Shown here: positions 42,204-50,762 of the stretch, piece by piece
Layout of the letters: every line of letters begins with the position of its first letter
How positions within the stretch are numbered: position 1 is the first letter of the stretch
Assembly: GCF_002934625.1 (NCBI RefSeq)
Contig: NZ_PTJD01000011.1
Location: 1 to 64,000, forward strand
Length of the DNA: 64,000 nucleotides
Origin: Kineococcus xinjiangensis
GTDB lineage: Bacteria > Actinomycetota > Actinomycetes > Actinomycetales > Kineococcaceae
Direction: 5' to 3'
Notes under the pieces: generated by a model
What the model was told of the DNA's origin: nothing
Database searches by the model: none
What the model saw: the letters and a program-made list of their open reading frames with translations, nothing else
Translations under genes and position numbers: made by a program

Positions 42204-43045
42204 GTCCGGGCGGGATCGCCGGCGGGCAGCGCGAGCACCGGGGAGGCGAGGTAGCGGCGGATCACCTCGACCAGCTCTCCCGGGGCGGACAGGACGGGGA
42301 CGTGGCCCACGGCGTCCAGCACCACCAGCTCACTGCCGGGGAGGTGCTCGTGCACATAGCGGCCCACGGCCGGGGGTGCGACGGCGTCGACCCTGCTCTG
42401 CACCACCAGCGCGGGCGTCCGCACCCGCCGCAGGTCCGCGCGGTTGTCCCCGAGGAAGGTGGCCCGGGCGAAGCAGCGGGCCACGTCGGGGTCGGTGCGG
42501 CAGAAGCTGCCCGTCAGCTCGTCGCCCAGCTCGGGCCGGTCGGGGGTGCCCATGATGAACGGCGCGGTGCTGCGGGCCCAGCCGAGGTAGTTGCCGTCCA
42601 TGGTCTCCAGCAGCTCCTCGACCTCCTCCCGGCTGAACCCGCCCGTGTAGCCGCGCTCGTCGACGTAGCGGGGGCTGGGGCCGACGAGGACGAGGCGCTG
42701 CACGAGGTCGGGGCGCTGCGCGGCGACGAGCACGGCGATCATCGCGCTGACGGAGTGGCCGACGAGCACGGCGGCGCCGAGGTCGAGGGCGTCCAGCACC
42801 TCGACGAGGTCCTCGGCGTAGCCCTCGACGCGGCTGTGGCGGACGGGGTCGTGGGCGGCGAGGTCGGAGCCGCCGGAGCCGACGTGGTCGAGCAGGACGA
42901 CGCGGTGGGTGCTCTCGAAGGCGGGGGCGACGTGGCGCCAGACCCCCTGGTCGCAGCCGAAGCCGTGGAGCAGCGCCATCGGCGGCGCCCCCGGGGTCCC
43001 CCGCAGCGCGACGTTGTTCCGGCGCAGCACCCGCTCCCGGTCCAT
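42200..43045 (-). CDS. rsbQ: RsbQ-like alpha/beta hydrolase
   Basis: The 281-residue alpha/beta-hydrolase closely resembles Bacillus RsbQ. Shared stretches include GFGCDQGVWRHVAPAFE, HRVVLLDHVGSGGSDL, YTGGFSREEVEELLETMDGNYLGWA, RFC/SFCRTDPDVARCFARA and VGRYVHEHLPGSEL. The catalytic triad is visible: Ser98 (GHSVSA), Asp in QSRVDAVAPP and His in AVGHVPVLS. RsbQ is needed for RsbP-dependent sigma-B activation by energy stress, probably via a small hydrophobic molecule; plant karrikin/strigolactone receptors are relatives. It heads the operon and uses a leaderless-looking start: ATG is 6 bases after the -10 (43052-43057). Confidence 0.92.
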   Translation of the reverse strand: MDRERVLRRNNVALRGTPGAPPMALLHGFGCDQGVWRHVAPAFESTHRVVLLDHVGSGGSDLAAHDPVRHSRVEGYAEDLVEVLDALDLGAAVLVGHSVSAMIAVLVAAQRPDLVQRLVLVGPSPRYVDERGYTGGFSREEVEELLETMDGNYLGWARSTAPFIMGTPDRPELGDELTGSFCRTDPDVARCFARATFLGDNRADLRRVRTPALVVQSRVDAVAPPAVGRYVHEHLPGSELVVLDAVGHVPVLSAPGELVEVIRRYLASPVLALPAGDPART

Positions 43046-43051
43046 GGAGCC

Positions 43052-43080
43052 ACCGTAAGTGCACGATCGATCACTGCCAA
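43052..43080 (-). promoter_or_regulatory. Promoter of the rsbQ operon (leaderless)
   Basis: On the minus strand -35 TTGGCA (43080-43075), 17-base spacer, -10 TACGGT (43057-43052), then six bases and the ATG. The expected transcription start falls on or next to the A of ATG, predicting a leaderless mRNA. Confidence 0.62.
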
Positions 43081-43098
43081 CGGGCCCCCTCCTCCGGC

Positions 43099-43132
43099 TT
43101 CGCCCCCGGAGAGGACCTCTTCCGGGGGCGAA
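43099..43132 (-). terminator. Diverged 3'-end palindrome, terminator-like
   Basis: TTCGCCCCCGGA and its complement around GAGGACCTCT form a 12-bp stem. The core resembles the 24-base family (GGAGAGGACCTCTTCC). It lies 31-64 bases past the MMPL gene stop (43164). Confidence 0.75.
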
Positions 43133-43163
43133 AGCGGGGAAAGGCGGGGAAAGCCGGGCGGCT

Positions 43164-45392
43164 TCAGCCGTGCAGGGCGGGCACCCAGCGCGGGCCGGTG
43201 TGCGCGGAGCGCCCCAGCAGCGCCAGCGCCGCCGGCAGCAGCAGCCCCCGCACCACCGTCGCGTCCAGCAGCACCGCGGCCGCCAGCCCCACCCCCAGCT
43301 GCTTCATGCCGAGGTCCGACATCGTGCCGAACACCGCGAACACCGCCACCATGACGACCGCGGCGCTCGTGACCACCCCGGCGGTGCGGGCCACCCCCGC
43401 GGCCACCGCCTCGCGGGCCGTGCGCCCGGCGGCGAACTCCTCGCGGACCCGGGCGACGACGAGGACGTGGTAGTCCATCGACAGCCCGAACAGCACCACC
43501 AGCATCAGCACCGGCAGCCAGCTCACCACCGCACCCGTCGACGTGAACCCGAGCAGGCCCTCCGCCCACTCCCCGCCGAAGACGACGGTGACGATGCCGA
43601 ACGCCGCCAGGCAGCTGCCCGCGTTGAGGACGAGCGTCGCCAGCGCCAGCGCCGGGGACCCGAAGGACAGCAGCACCACCGCGAACGTCAGCACCAGGAC
43701 GAACGCCGCCACCCACGGCAGCCGCTCCGACATCCACGCGGACAGGTCGGTGCCCTCCGCAACGCCCCCGACGGCCACCGTCGCCCCCGCGGGCAGCTCC
43801 CCGCGCAGCCGCGGGACGAGCCGCTCGCGCACCTCGGCGACCGCCTCGGCCGCCTCCTCGCCGCCCGGTGCCCCCGCCAGCGGCAGGGCCAGGACGTGGA
43901 CCCGCCCGTCGACGGCCGAGCGCAGGCTGGGCGGCGTGCCCTCCGCGAAGCGCAGGCCGAGGCCGGCGGCGCCGGCGCGGGCCTCGGCGTCGGCCCGCTC
44001 CAGGGCCGCCACGGCCCGGTCCGCCCCCGCGGCGGTGGACGTCACGACGACGTCGACGGTGGCGCCGGAGTCGGGGAAGGCCGCGGTGAGCCGATCCAGC
44101 GCCTGCACGCTCTCGAAGTGCTCCGGCAGGGCCTCCGCCCCGGGCAGCGCCGTCTGCATCCCGAACGCCGGCACCGCCAGGCCCACGACCAGCGCCCCGC
44201 CGCCGAGCAGCGCCACGACCGGGCGGCGGGCGGCGACACCGGCGACGCGGCCCCACGCCGAGCGCTCCGGGTCCGCGCCGCGCGCACCCCGGCGCAGGCG
44301 GGGCAGGCGCAGCGCCTCCACCCGGTCGCCGAGGACCGCCATCAGCGCCGGCAACAGCGTCGCCGAGGCCAGCACAGCGACCGCCACGACGAGCACCGCG
44401 CCGAGCGCCAGGGACGTGTAGAGGCCGCCCGCGACGAGCATCCCCGCCATGGACACGACGACGGTGGCGCCGGAGACGACGACCGCCCGGCCCGACGTGC
44501 GGGCGGCCAGCAGGATCCCGTCGCGCACGGAGGCGCCCTCGGCACGCGCGGCGCGGGCCCGGCGCAGCACGAACAGTGCGTAGTCGACACCGACGGCGAG
44601 GCCGATGAGCAGCGTCAGGCTCGCCGCCTCGGGCGCCACGGGGCGCACGCCCGACACCAGCGCGGTCAGGCCGAGGGCGACGACGACGGAGACGAGGCCG
44701 AGGACGACGGGGACCAGTGCGGAGACGAACGATCGGAACGCCAGCAGCAGCACGAGCAGCGTCAGCGGGATGCTCAGCAGCTCCGCGCGGTGCAGCTCGG
44801 CGGTGACCTGCTCACCCACCTCGCGGTCGATGGAGCCGGGGCCGACCTGGCCGACCTCCAGCTCGGGGTGGGCCGCGGCGAGGTCCGCGGTCCGCTCCAG
44901 CGCGCCGGCCACGTCCTCCTGCGCGGACTCCCCGACGGGGGTGTCCAGCAGCAGCGGCACGGCGTAGGTGCGCCCGTCCGCGGACAGCGTCCCCTCCCCG
45001 ACGCCCGTGACGTGCGGGGCGCCGCGGTAGGCGTCCACGGCCTCCGCGTGCAGCCGCTCCAGCGTCGCGGGGTCCATCGCGTGCTGCGCGGTCAGCACCA
45101 GCGTCTCCTGCTGCGGCCGGCCGAAGTCGGCCCCCTCGAGGGCGGCGGCGGCCGCGCGGGAGTCGCCGACCAGCTCGTCCACGGGATCAGTGGTCGTGGT
45201 CCCCCGGCCGATGAGGAGCACGGCGGCGGCGACCAGCAGCACCCAGCCGAGCAGCACCCACCAGCGGCGCTCGATGCTGAACCGGGCCGCTCCACCGCCC
45301 CGGGGCGGGACCGGGGGCAGCGGTGGGCCGGCGGCGGGGCGCGCGCGGGGAACGGTCGGGGCGGGGCGCTGGGGCGCGGACTGCGAGGGCAC
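43164..45392 (-). CDS. MMPL-family (RND) membrane transporter
   Basis: The 742-residue protein has about 12 membrane helices in two duplicated halves. Each half begins with one helix (WWVLLGWVLLVAAAVLLIG), then a large extracytoplasmic domain, then five to six helices. Motifs include LLIGLAVGVDYALFVLRR, VVVSGATVVVSMAGML, GLSMDYHVLVVARVREEF and LDATVVRGLLLPAALALLG. These are hallmarks of actinobacterial MMPL transporters, which export lipids or siderophores or act as drug efflux pumps with proton coupling. Substrate unknown. GTG 45392 follows CCGGAGG. The Pro/Ala-rich N-terminus (PSQSAPQRPAPTVPRA) is cytoplasmic. No regulator is adjacent. Confidence 0.9.
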   Translation of the reverse strand: MPSQSAPQRPAPTVPRARPAAGPPLPPVPPRGGGAARFSIERRWWVLLGWVLLVAAAVLLIGRGTTTTDPVDELVGDSRAAAAALEGADFGRPQQETLVLTAQHAMDPATLERLHAEAVDAYRGAPHVTGVGEGTLSADGRTYAVPLLLDTPVGESAQEDVAGALERTADLAAAHPELEVGQVGPGSIDREVGEQVTAELHRAELLSIPLTLLVLLLAFRSFVSALVPVVLGLVSVVVALGLTALVSGVRPVAPEAASLTLLIGLAVGVDYALFVLRRARAARAEGASVRDGILLAARTSGRAVVVSGATVVVSMAGMLVAGGLYTSLALGAVLVVAVAVLASATLLPALMAVLGDRVEALRLPRLRRGARGADPERSAWGRVAGVAARRPVVALLGGGALVVGLAVPAFGMQTALPGAEALPEHFESVQALDRLTAAFPDSGATVDVVVTSTAAGADRAVAALERADAEARAGAAGLGLRFAEGTPPSLRSAVDGRVHVLALPLAGAPGGEEAAEAVAEVRERLVPRLRGELPAGATVAVGGVAEGTDLSAWMSERLPWVAAFVLVLTFAVVLLSFGSPALALATLVLNAGSCLAAFGIVTVVFGGEWAEGLLGFTSTGAVVSWLPVLMLVVLFGLSMDYHVLVVARVREEFAAGRTAREAVAAGVARTAGVVTSAAVVMVAVFAVFGTMSDLGMKQLGVGLAAAVLLDATVVRGLLLPAALALLGRSAHTGPRWVPALHG

Positions 45393-45503
45393 GGGAACCT
45401 CCGGCTGGGCGGGCGTCGCGGGGACGCCTGGAACCCTCCCGCCCGTGGTGGTGCCGGGTCGCTGGTGCGCGCACCCGTCCCGGGGTGGGGCCAGCCCCAC
45501 CCT

Positions 45504-45531
45504 CCCGCCCGGGAAGGGACCTCCCGGCGGG
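45504..45531 (-). terminator. Hairpin terminator after the solute-binding lipoprotein
   Basis: CCCGCCCGGGA and TCCCGGCGGG pair with one bulge and a seven-base loop (AGGGACC), nine bases after the stop codon. The GGAAGGGACC core hints at relation to the dispersed palindrome. Confidence 0.7.
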
Positions 45532-45539
45532 GTCGAGGG

Positions 45540-46454
45540 CTACCCCTCGTCGGCCAGCACGGCCTCGGACAGGTGCCAGCGGCGCAGCAGCCGGTCGTAC
45601 GTGCCCCGCTCGTCGAGCTCGGCGAGCGCGTCGGTCAGCAGATCCCTGAACCGGAAGTCGGAGGGCGGCACGGCGACGCCGAAGACGACGGGCAGCTCCG
45701 GTGCGGTGTCCATGACGCGGTAGTGGCTGCGGGTGCGGGGGTTGGTCATCAGGTGCGCCGCCTGCGCGTGGTCGGTGACCAGCGCGTCGGCCTGGCGGGT
45801 GCGCAGCTGCAGCAGGGCGTCGGCGTTGGAGGGGAACTCCTCGACGCGGATCCCCTGCTCGCCGCAGTCCAGCGCCGCCTCGCGCAGGACGTCCACCTGC
45901 GCGGTGTCCCGCTCCACGGCGACGACGAAGCCGCACAGGTCGTCGAGGTCGGTGACGCCCACGATGGTGTGCCGCTGGACCAGCAGCGACGTGGGCGTGG
46001 CGAGGAACGGGACCACGTCGGCGTGCAGGCCGGCCGCCGCCGGGGCGCCGGCGGTGGTGAGCGCGACGTCGAAGCGGGGGATCCCCGTGCCCCCGGAGTC
46101 CCCCTCCCCCATCCGCTCCGGCAGCCCGGCCAGGACCTGCCGGGGCGGGACCACGACGAGCTCGAAGCGCACCCCCATCAGGCGCCCGAGCTCGGCGAGC
46201 AGGTCGGGCGCGAAGCCGACGACCCGGCGCCCGTCGGCGTCGAAGGAGCTCAGGGGCCGGTGCGAGGCGTCCGTGGCGACGCGCACGACGCCGCGCTCCA
46301 GCACGTCCGGGGGCAGCCGCTCGTGGAGGGCGGGGTCCACGGCGGTCGCGGGGGGCGCACTCTGCACCGCCCCGCACGCCGGCACGAGCACCGCCAGCGC
46401 CGCGGCGAGCGCCAGGGCCGCGCCGGCGCGCCGTGTCGCACGCACCTTCCTCAC
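45540..46454 (-). CDS. Family-3 solute-binding lipoprotein
   Basis: The 304-residue lipoprotein has signal sequence RATRRAGAALALAAALAVLVPACG (lipobox VPAC). A periplasmic binding-protein-3 fold follows: VVRVATDASHRPLSSFDADGRRVVGFAPDLLAELGRLMGVRFELVVVP, FDVALTTAGAP, VVAVERDTAQVDVLREA, RQADALVTDHAQAAHLM, and ELPVVFGVAVPPSDFRFRDLLTDALAELDERGTYDRLLRRW. This is the amino-acid-binding (PBPb) family. No ABC permease or ATPase gene is near. Its GTG overlaps the stop of the diguanylate cyclase gene (GTGA, 46451-46454), suggesting that it presents a ligand to that sensor rather than to a transporter. Confidence 0.9.
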   Translation of the reverse strand: MRKVRATRRAGAALALAAALAVLVPACGAVQSAPPATAVDPALHERLPPDVLERGVVRVATDASHRPLSSFDADGRRVVGFAPDLLAELGRLMGVRFELVVVPPRQVLAGLPERMGEGDSGGTGIPRFDVALTTAGAPAAAGLHADVVPFLATPTSLLVQRHTIVGVTDLDDLCGFVVAVERDTAQVDVLREAALDCGEQGIRVEEFPSNADALLQLRTRQADALVTDHAQAAHLMTNPRTRSHYRVMDTAPELPVVFGVAVPPSDFRFRDLLTDALAELDERGTYDRLLRRWHLSEAVLADEG

Positions 46455-47692
46455 ACCCTCGCCGGGCGCGGGGCGGGCACGGGACCGCCGCCGGGCGCGC
46501 CACCCGCCTCGGGCGGGTTGCCCGGGATGGCTCCGTAGATCACGACACCGCCGTTGGCGCCGTGCTTGCCCTTGTACATCGCGGCGTCCGCGTGGCGCAG
46601 CAGCTCCTCCATGGAGTCGCCGTGGTCCGGGTGCAGCGCGCCGCCGAACGTGGTCTGCACGGGCAGGACGTGCTCGTCGATCGAGGTGTCCTCGTTCACC
46701 GCGCACCGGACGGAGGTGAGCAGCTCGTGCGCCTCGGCGATGGTGGCGACCCCGGGCAGCAGCACGGCGAACTCGTCACCGCCGAGACGGGCGACGGTGT
46801 CGTCGGTGCGCACCGCGCCGGACAGGCGCTGGGCGATGACCTGCAGCAGCACGTCGCCGGCGTGGTGGCCGAGGGTGTCGTTGACGGACTTGAAGTGGTC
46901 GACGTCGATCAGGGTGACGAGGCCGGGCTGGCCCTTGCGCAGGTCGCGCTCCACGGCGGCGCGGAAGGCGGCGCGGTTGGGCAGGCCGGTGAGGCTGTCG
47001 TGCAGGGCCTGGTGCTCCTGCCGGCGGGCGAAGCGGCGCAGCTGCCGGGTGGAGGACCAGGAGATCAGCGCCAGCACGAGGTAGAGGACGCCGAGCGCCG
47101 CACCCAGGCCCCAGTACAGCCGCCGGGTGTCCTCGCGCAGCTGCGCCTCGATGCTCTCGTAGGGCAGGAAGACCTCCAGCACCCCGACGGCCTGGTTGTC
47201 GGCGTCGGGGGTGATGGGCTGCAGGACCCGGATGACGTTCACCTCGGGGGCGTAGGGGTCGGGCACGATGGCGGCGCCGACCGTGCCGCCGGCCGCCGCC
47301 TCCACGTCGGCGTCGCGATTGACGAGCTTCCCGTCCGTGTTGCTGATCCCGTCGTCGGCGAAGACCACCCGCCCGCCGAAGGTGCGCAGCCGCAGGTGCA
47401 GGACGGAGTCGTGGAAGACCGCGAGGTCGGTGGCGGCGCGCAGCCGCTGCTGGGCGGCCGGGGAGATGCCGCTGGCGATGCTGGCCCCCTCGCCCCGCAG
47501 GGCCGGCGCGACCGCCACCTCCTCGATGACGGCCGCCTGGGCGCGCCCGAGCTGCAGGCCCTGCTGCACGGCCTGCTGCTGGTACGTGTGCACCTGGACC
47601 GCACCGAGGCCGAGGATCGGCACCAGGCTCGCCGCTGCGTAGATCGCGAACAGGCGGGCCCCGGCACCTCCGCTGCGGCGCGACGGTCTCAT
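46451..47692 (-). CDS. Transmembrane diguanylate cyclase with periplasmic sensor
   Basis: The 413-residue protein has membrane helix 1 (about 13-33), an extracytoplasmic domain of about 165 residues (Cache/CHASE-like: AVFHDSVLHLRLRTFGGRVVFADDG, VIRVLQPITPDADNQAVGVLEVFLPYE), helix 2 (LYWGLGAALGVLYLVLALISW) and a GGDEF domain. The cyclase is intact (LIDVDHFKSVNDTLGHHAGD, ARLGGDEFAVLL) with the inhibitory I-site RTDD five residues before GGDEF, so feedback inhibition by c-di-GMP is expected. It lies first of a two-gene unit with the binding lipoprotein. Start ATG 47692 (MRPSRRSGG) chosen since the first helix follows directly; a GTG 60 bases upstream is possible. Confidence 0.9.
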   Translation of the reverse strand: MRPSRRSGGAGARLFAIYAAASLVPILGLGAVQVHTYQQQAVQQGLQLGRAQAAVIEEVAVAPALRGEGASIASGISPAAQQRLRAATDLAVFHDSVLHLRLRTFGGRVVFADDGISNTDGKLVNRDADVEAAAGGTVGAAIVPDPYAPEVNVIRVLQPITPDADNQAVGVLEVFLPYESIEAQLREDTRRLYWGLGAALGVLYLVLALISWSSTRQLRRFARRQEHQALHDSLTGLPNRAAFRAAVERDLRKGQPGLVTLIDVDHFKSVNDTLGHHAGDVLLQVIAQRLSGAVRTDDTVARLGGDEFAVLLPGVATIAEAHELLTSVRCAVNEDTSIDEHVLPVQTTFGGALHPDHGDSMEELLRHADAAMYKGKHGANGGVVIYGAIPGNPPEAGGAPGGGPVPAPRPARV

Positions 47693-47850
47693 GCACAGGT
47701 CATCGGGTGCCGCCGCTTCGGGCTTGAACGGTCTGCTCGAACGGTTCAGCACCGCCGGCCGCGCCCGCGCGGGGGTGGGGACAACCCCACCCGGGGGACG
47801 GGTGCCCGCACTGCTCCGCCGGCGGCTCCCGCGGACCTACTGTCGGTGGC

Positions 47851-49197
47851 GTGAGCACCCCCGCACTCCTCCCCGGCCCCTGGCGGCCCCTGCCGGCCCG
47901 GCTGTGGCTCGACGGCTGGTGGGCCGTCTGCCACCTGGCCCTGACGGTGCTGCTGCTGGGCTGGTACGTGACGCTCTTCGTCCTGCTGGTGCTGGGCACC
48001 GCCCTGACGCCGGTGTTCCTGACGGGGGTGCCGCTGCTGCTGCTGGCGCGGGTGGGCATCCGGGCGTCGCAGTGGGTGGAGCGCTGGCGGCAGGAGGCGC
48101 TGCTCGGCGAGGCGATGCCCGCCCAGCCGGTGCGGGTGTCGCCGGATGCGAGGCCGTGGTGGCGGCGGTGGCTGCTGGACGCTCAGCCGTGGCGCACCGG
48201 GCTGCACCTGCTGCTCGTGTCGACGTACGGGGCGGTGGCGGCGGGGGTGGTCGTCGGCCTGACCGGCGCCGCGCTGGGCGCCCTGGCCGCGCCGCTGGCG
48301 GCGGGCGGGGACCTGGCCTGGCCGTTCGTGCAGCCGGCGCTGCCGATGCCCGTGCCCGTGCCGGTCGTCGTGGTGGCCGCGGTGCTCCTGCTGCTCCTGG
48401 TGCCGCTGCTGGCCCGCGCGCTCGTCGTGCCGGAGACCGCCGCGGCGCGGGCGCTGCTGGGCCCGACCCGCAGCGCGCGGGAGGCCGTCCTGGAGCGGCG
48501 GGTGGAGTCGCTGACGGTGACGCGGGAGCGGGCCGTGGACTCGGTGGAGGCGGAGCGCCGCCGCATCGAGCGGGACCTGCACGACGGCCCGCAGCAGCGG
48601 CTGGTGGCGCTGGCGATGCAGCTGGGGATGGCGCAGCGGGCGCTGGAGCGCGACCCGGCCGCCGCGCAGCGACTGCTCGACAAGGCCCACGGCACCGCCA
48701 AGGAGGCGATCTCGGACATGCGGTTCGTGGCCCGCGGGATCCATCCGCCCGTCCTCACCGACCGGGGCCTCGACGCGGCGCTGTCGGCACTGGCGGCGAG
48801 TTCGGCGGTGCCGGTGCGGGTGGACGTCGACCTGGACCCGGCGCGCGACGGGCGGCCCTCGGCGACGTCGGAGGCCATCGCCTACTTCTGCGTCTCCGAG
48901 GCGCTGACGAACGTCGCCAAGCATGCCGGCGCGACCCGCGCCCACGTGGAGGTCCGCCGCGACGGGGACCTCCTGGTGCTGCGGGTCAGCGACGACGGCG
49001 TGGGCGGGGCGTGCCCGTCGGAGGTGCCCGTGCCGGCCGGAGTGTCGGGCTCGGGCCTGCGGGGGCTGGCGGACCGGGTGGCCTCCGTCGACGGCTGGAT
49101 CCACCTGGACAGCCCGGTGGGCGGCCCGACGGTCCTCACGGCGGGCCTGCCGTGGGACCGGCGGGACGGATCCGGGTCGAGGGGCGGTGCGCGGTGA
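47851..49197 (+). CDS. NarL-type sensor histidine kinase
   Basis: The 448-residue protein has an N-terminal four-to-five-helix membrane sensor (CHLALTVLLLGWYVTLFVLLVLG; LLLLARVGIR; HLLLVSTYGAVAAGVVVGLTGAAL; VVVVAAVLLLLLVPLLARALVV). HisKA_3 follows with phospho-acceptor His244 (EAERRRIERDLHDGPQQRLVAL) and then HATPase_c (FCVSEALTNVAKHAGAT, LRVSDDGVGG, SGLRGLADRVASVDG). The membrane sensor resembles the DUF/PspC-like sensor of actinobacterial LiaS-type kinases. It is first in a three-gene operon; its stop overlaps the regulator start as GTGA (49194-49197). GTG 47851 start. Confidence 0.93.
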   Translation: MSTPALLPGPWRPLPARLWLDGWWAVCHLALTVLLLGWYVTLFVLLVLGTALTPVFLTGVPLLLLARVGIRASQWVERWRQEALLGEAMPAQPVRVSPDARPWWRRWLLDAQPWRTGLHLLLVSTYGAVAAGVVVGLTGAALGALAAPLAAGGDLAWPFVQPALPMPVPVPVVVVAAVLLLLLVPLLARALVVPETAAARALLGPTRSAREAVLERRVESLTVTRERAVDSVEAERRRIERDLHDGPQQRLVALAMQLGMAQRALERDPAAAQRLLDKAHGTAKEAISDMRFVARGIHPPVLTDRGLDAALSALAASSAVPVRVDVDLDPARDGRPSATSEAIAYFCVSEALTNVAKHAGATRAHVEVRRDGDLLVLRVSDDGVGGACPSEVPVPAGVSGSGLRGLADRVASVDGWIHLDSPVGGPTVLTAGLPWDRRDGSGSRGGAR

Positions 49198-49910
49198 GCG
49201 GTTCCGGGAGCGCGGCGGGTGCCGCGCCGCTGCGGGTGGTGCTGGCGGAGGACTCCGTCCTGCTGCGGGAGGGGCTGGTGAGCCTGCTCACCGCGGAGGG
49301 CGTCGAGGTCGTGGCGGCCGTGGACCGTGCGGAGGACGTGCTGCGCGCGGTCGCGGAGCACTCCCCCGACCTGGCGGTGCTGGACGTGCGGATGCCACCG
49401 ACGTTCACCGACGAGGGGATCCGCGCGGCCCTGGTGGTGCGGGAGCAGCACCCGGGCACGGCGGTCCTCGTGCTCTCGCAGTACGTGGAGGAGCGCTACG
49501 CCACGGACCTCGTCGCGGGACGCGCGACGGGCGTGGGCTACCTGCTGAAGGACCGCGTCGCCGACGTCGACCAGTTCGTCCGCACCCTGCACCACGTCGC
49601 GGCCGGCGGGACGGCCGTGGACCCGGAGGTCGTGGCGCAGCTGCTGTCGCGGGTGCGCCGCGACGACCCCCTGGGCCGGTTGACCCCGCGGGAGCTGGAG
49701 GTCCTGCAGCTCATGGCGGAGGGTCGCTCGAACTCCGCGGTGGCGGCGCACCTGTTCGTGACGGACAAGGCCGTGGAGAAGCACGTCTCCAGCATCTTCG
49801 CGAAGCTCGACCTGCCCCCCGCGGGCGAGGACCACCGCCGCGTCCTCGCCGTCCTGCGCTACCTCGGCACCGCCGCGCACGGCGGGGCGAACCCCTGGAG
49901 GAACCCGTGA
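49194..49910 (+). CDS. LuxR/NarL-family response regulator
   Basis: The 238-residue protein has a receiver domain (LRVVLAEDSVLLREGLVSLL, phospho-acceptor Asp64 in LAVLDVRMPPT, Lys in GYLLKDRVADV) and a C-terminal LuxR-type helix-turn-helix (LTPRELEVLQLMAEGRSNSAVAAHLFVTDKAVEKHVSSIFAKLDL). Cognate to the kinase upstream, with start and stop overlapping (GTGA). It probably activates its own operon and cell-envelope genes. It also overlaps the DUF4097 gene (GTGA 49907-49910). Confidence 0.95.
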   Translation: MSGSGSAAGAAPLRVVLAEDSVLLREGLVSLLTAEGVEVVAAVDRAEDVLRAVAEHSPDLAVLDVRMPPTFTDEGIRAALVVREQHPGTAVLVLSQYVEERYATDLVAGRATGVGYLLKDRVADVDQFVRTLHHVAAGGTAVDPEVVAQLLSRVRRDDPLGRLTPRELEVLQLMAEGRSNSAVAAHLFVTDKAVEKHVSSIFAKLDLPPAGEDHRRVLAVLRYLGTAAHGGANPWRNP

Positions 49911-50743
49911 GCACGGACACCGGCCGGATCGGCACGCAGGGCGCGTTCGCCGTGCCCGTGGAGGAGCTGCCCCCGCCGCGGCCGCGACGGGGCGGCCGGG
50001 CCGTCGCGGCGGTGCTCGGCGCGGTGGTGGTGGGCGGGGTGGCGCTGTCCGCCTTCGGGACCATGGCGAGCACGAGCAGCACGACGACGCGGGAGTTCCC
50101 CGGCGCGGTGACGTCCCTGGTGGTCGTCACGGACACGGGGGAGGTGCGGGTGCGCGAGGTGCCCGGGCGCTCGGGGGCGCAGGTCGTGACGACGCTGAGC
50201 GGGTACCGCTCGGGTCCGTCGGCGGACGCCGGGCTGACGTCGGGGACGCTGTCCCTGACGGGGGGCTGCGAGGGCTCCGCGTGGCCGTTCCCGTGCTCGG
50301 TGTCGTTCGACGTGGAGGTCCCGCCGGGGACGGACGTGGACGTGGCGTCGCACACCGGGGACGTGGACCTGGCGGGGACGTTCCCCGAGGTGCGGGCGGC
50401 CCTGAGGACGGGGGACCTGGTGTGGCGCGACGCCGCCGGGGAGTCCGTGGAGGGCCGGACCTCCACGGGCGACGTGGAGGTCCACGGCGCGGTGGGTGAG
50501 GTGCTGCTGGCGACGTCCACGGGGGCCGTGCGGGCGGAGCTGACGGAGGCGCCGCGCTCGGTGGCGGTGGAGTCGAGCACCGGGGACGTGACGGTCGTCG
50601 TGCCCCGGGACGGCGCGCGGTACGACGCGAGCACGACGACGAGCACCGGGGACTCCACCGTGCAGGTGCCCGTCGACTCCACCTCGGACCGGCGGCTGCG
50701 GGCCGAGACGAGCACGGGCGACGTCGTCCTCCGGCACCCCTGA
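49907..50743 (+). CDS. DUF4097 membrane-anchored beta-helix protein
   Basis: The 278-residue protein has one membrane helix (about 30-52: RAVAAVLGAVVVGGVALSAFGTMA) and an extracytoplasmic, regularly repeating beta-strand domain: STSTGDVEVHGAVGEVLLATSTGAVRAELTEAPRSVAVESSTGDVTVVVP. The S-S-T-G-D-V repeat is characteristic of the DUF4097 (adhesin-like, LiaG-type) family. LiaG-type proteins are linked to the LiaFSR envelope-stress system in Firmicutes; here the kinase-regulator-DUF4097 order suggests an analogous module, as inference. GTG 49907 has GGAGGAA before it. The gene is last in the operon, followed by paired palindromes. Confidence 0.88.
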   Translation: MSTDTGRIGTQGAFAVPVEELPPPRPRRGGRAVAAVLGAVVVGGVALSAFGTMASTSSTTTREFPGAVTSLVVVTDTGEVRVREVPGRSGAQVVTTLSGYRSGPSADAGLTSGTLSLTGGCEGSAWPFPCSVSFDVEVPPGTDVDVASHTGDVDLAGTFPEVRAALRTGDLVWRDAAGESVEGRTSTGDVEVHGAVGEVLLATSTGAVRAELTEAPRSVAVESSTGDVTVVVPRDGARYDASTTTSTGDSTVQVPVDSTSDRRLRAETSTGDVVLRHP

Positions 50744-50762
50744 CCCCGCCCCGCCCGAACTC

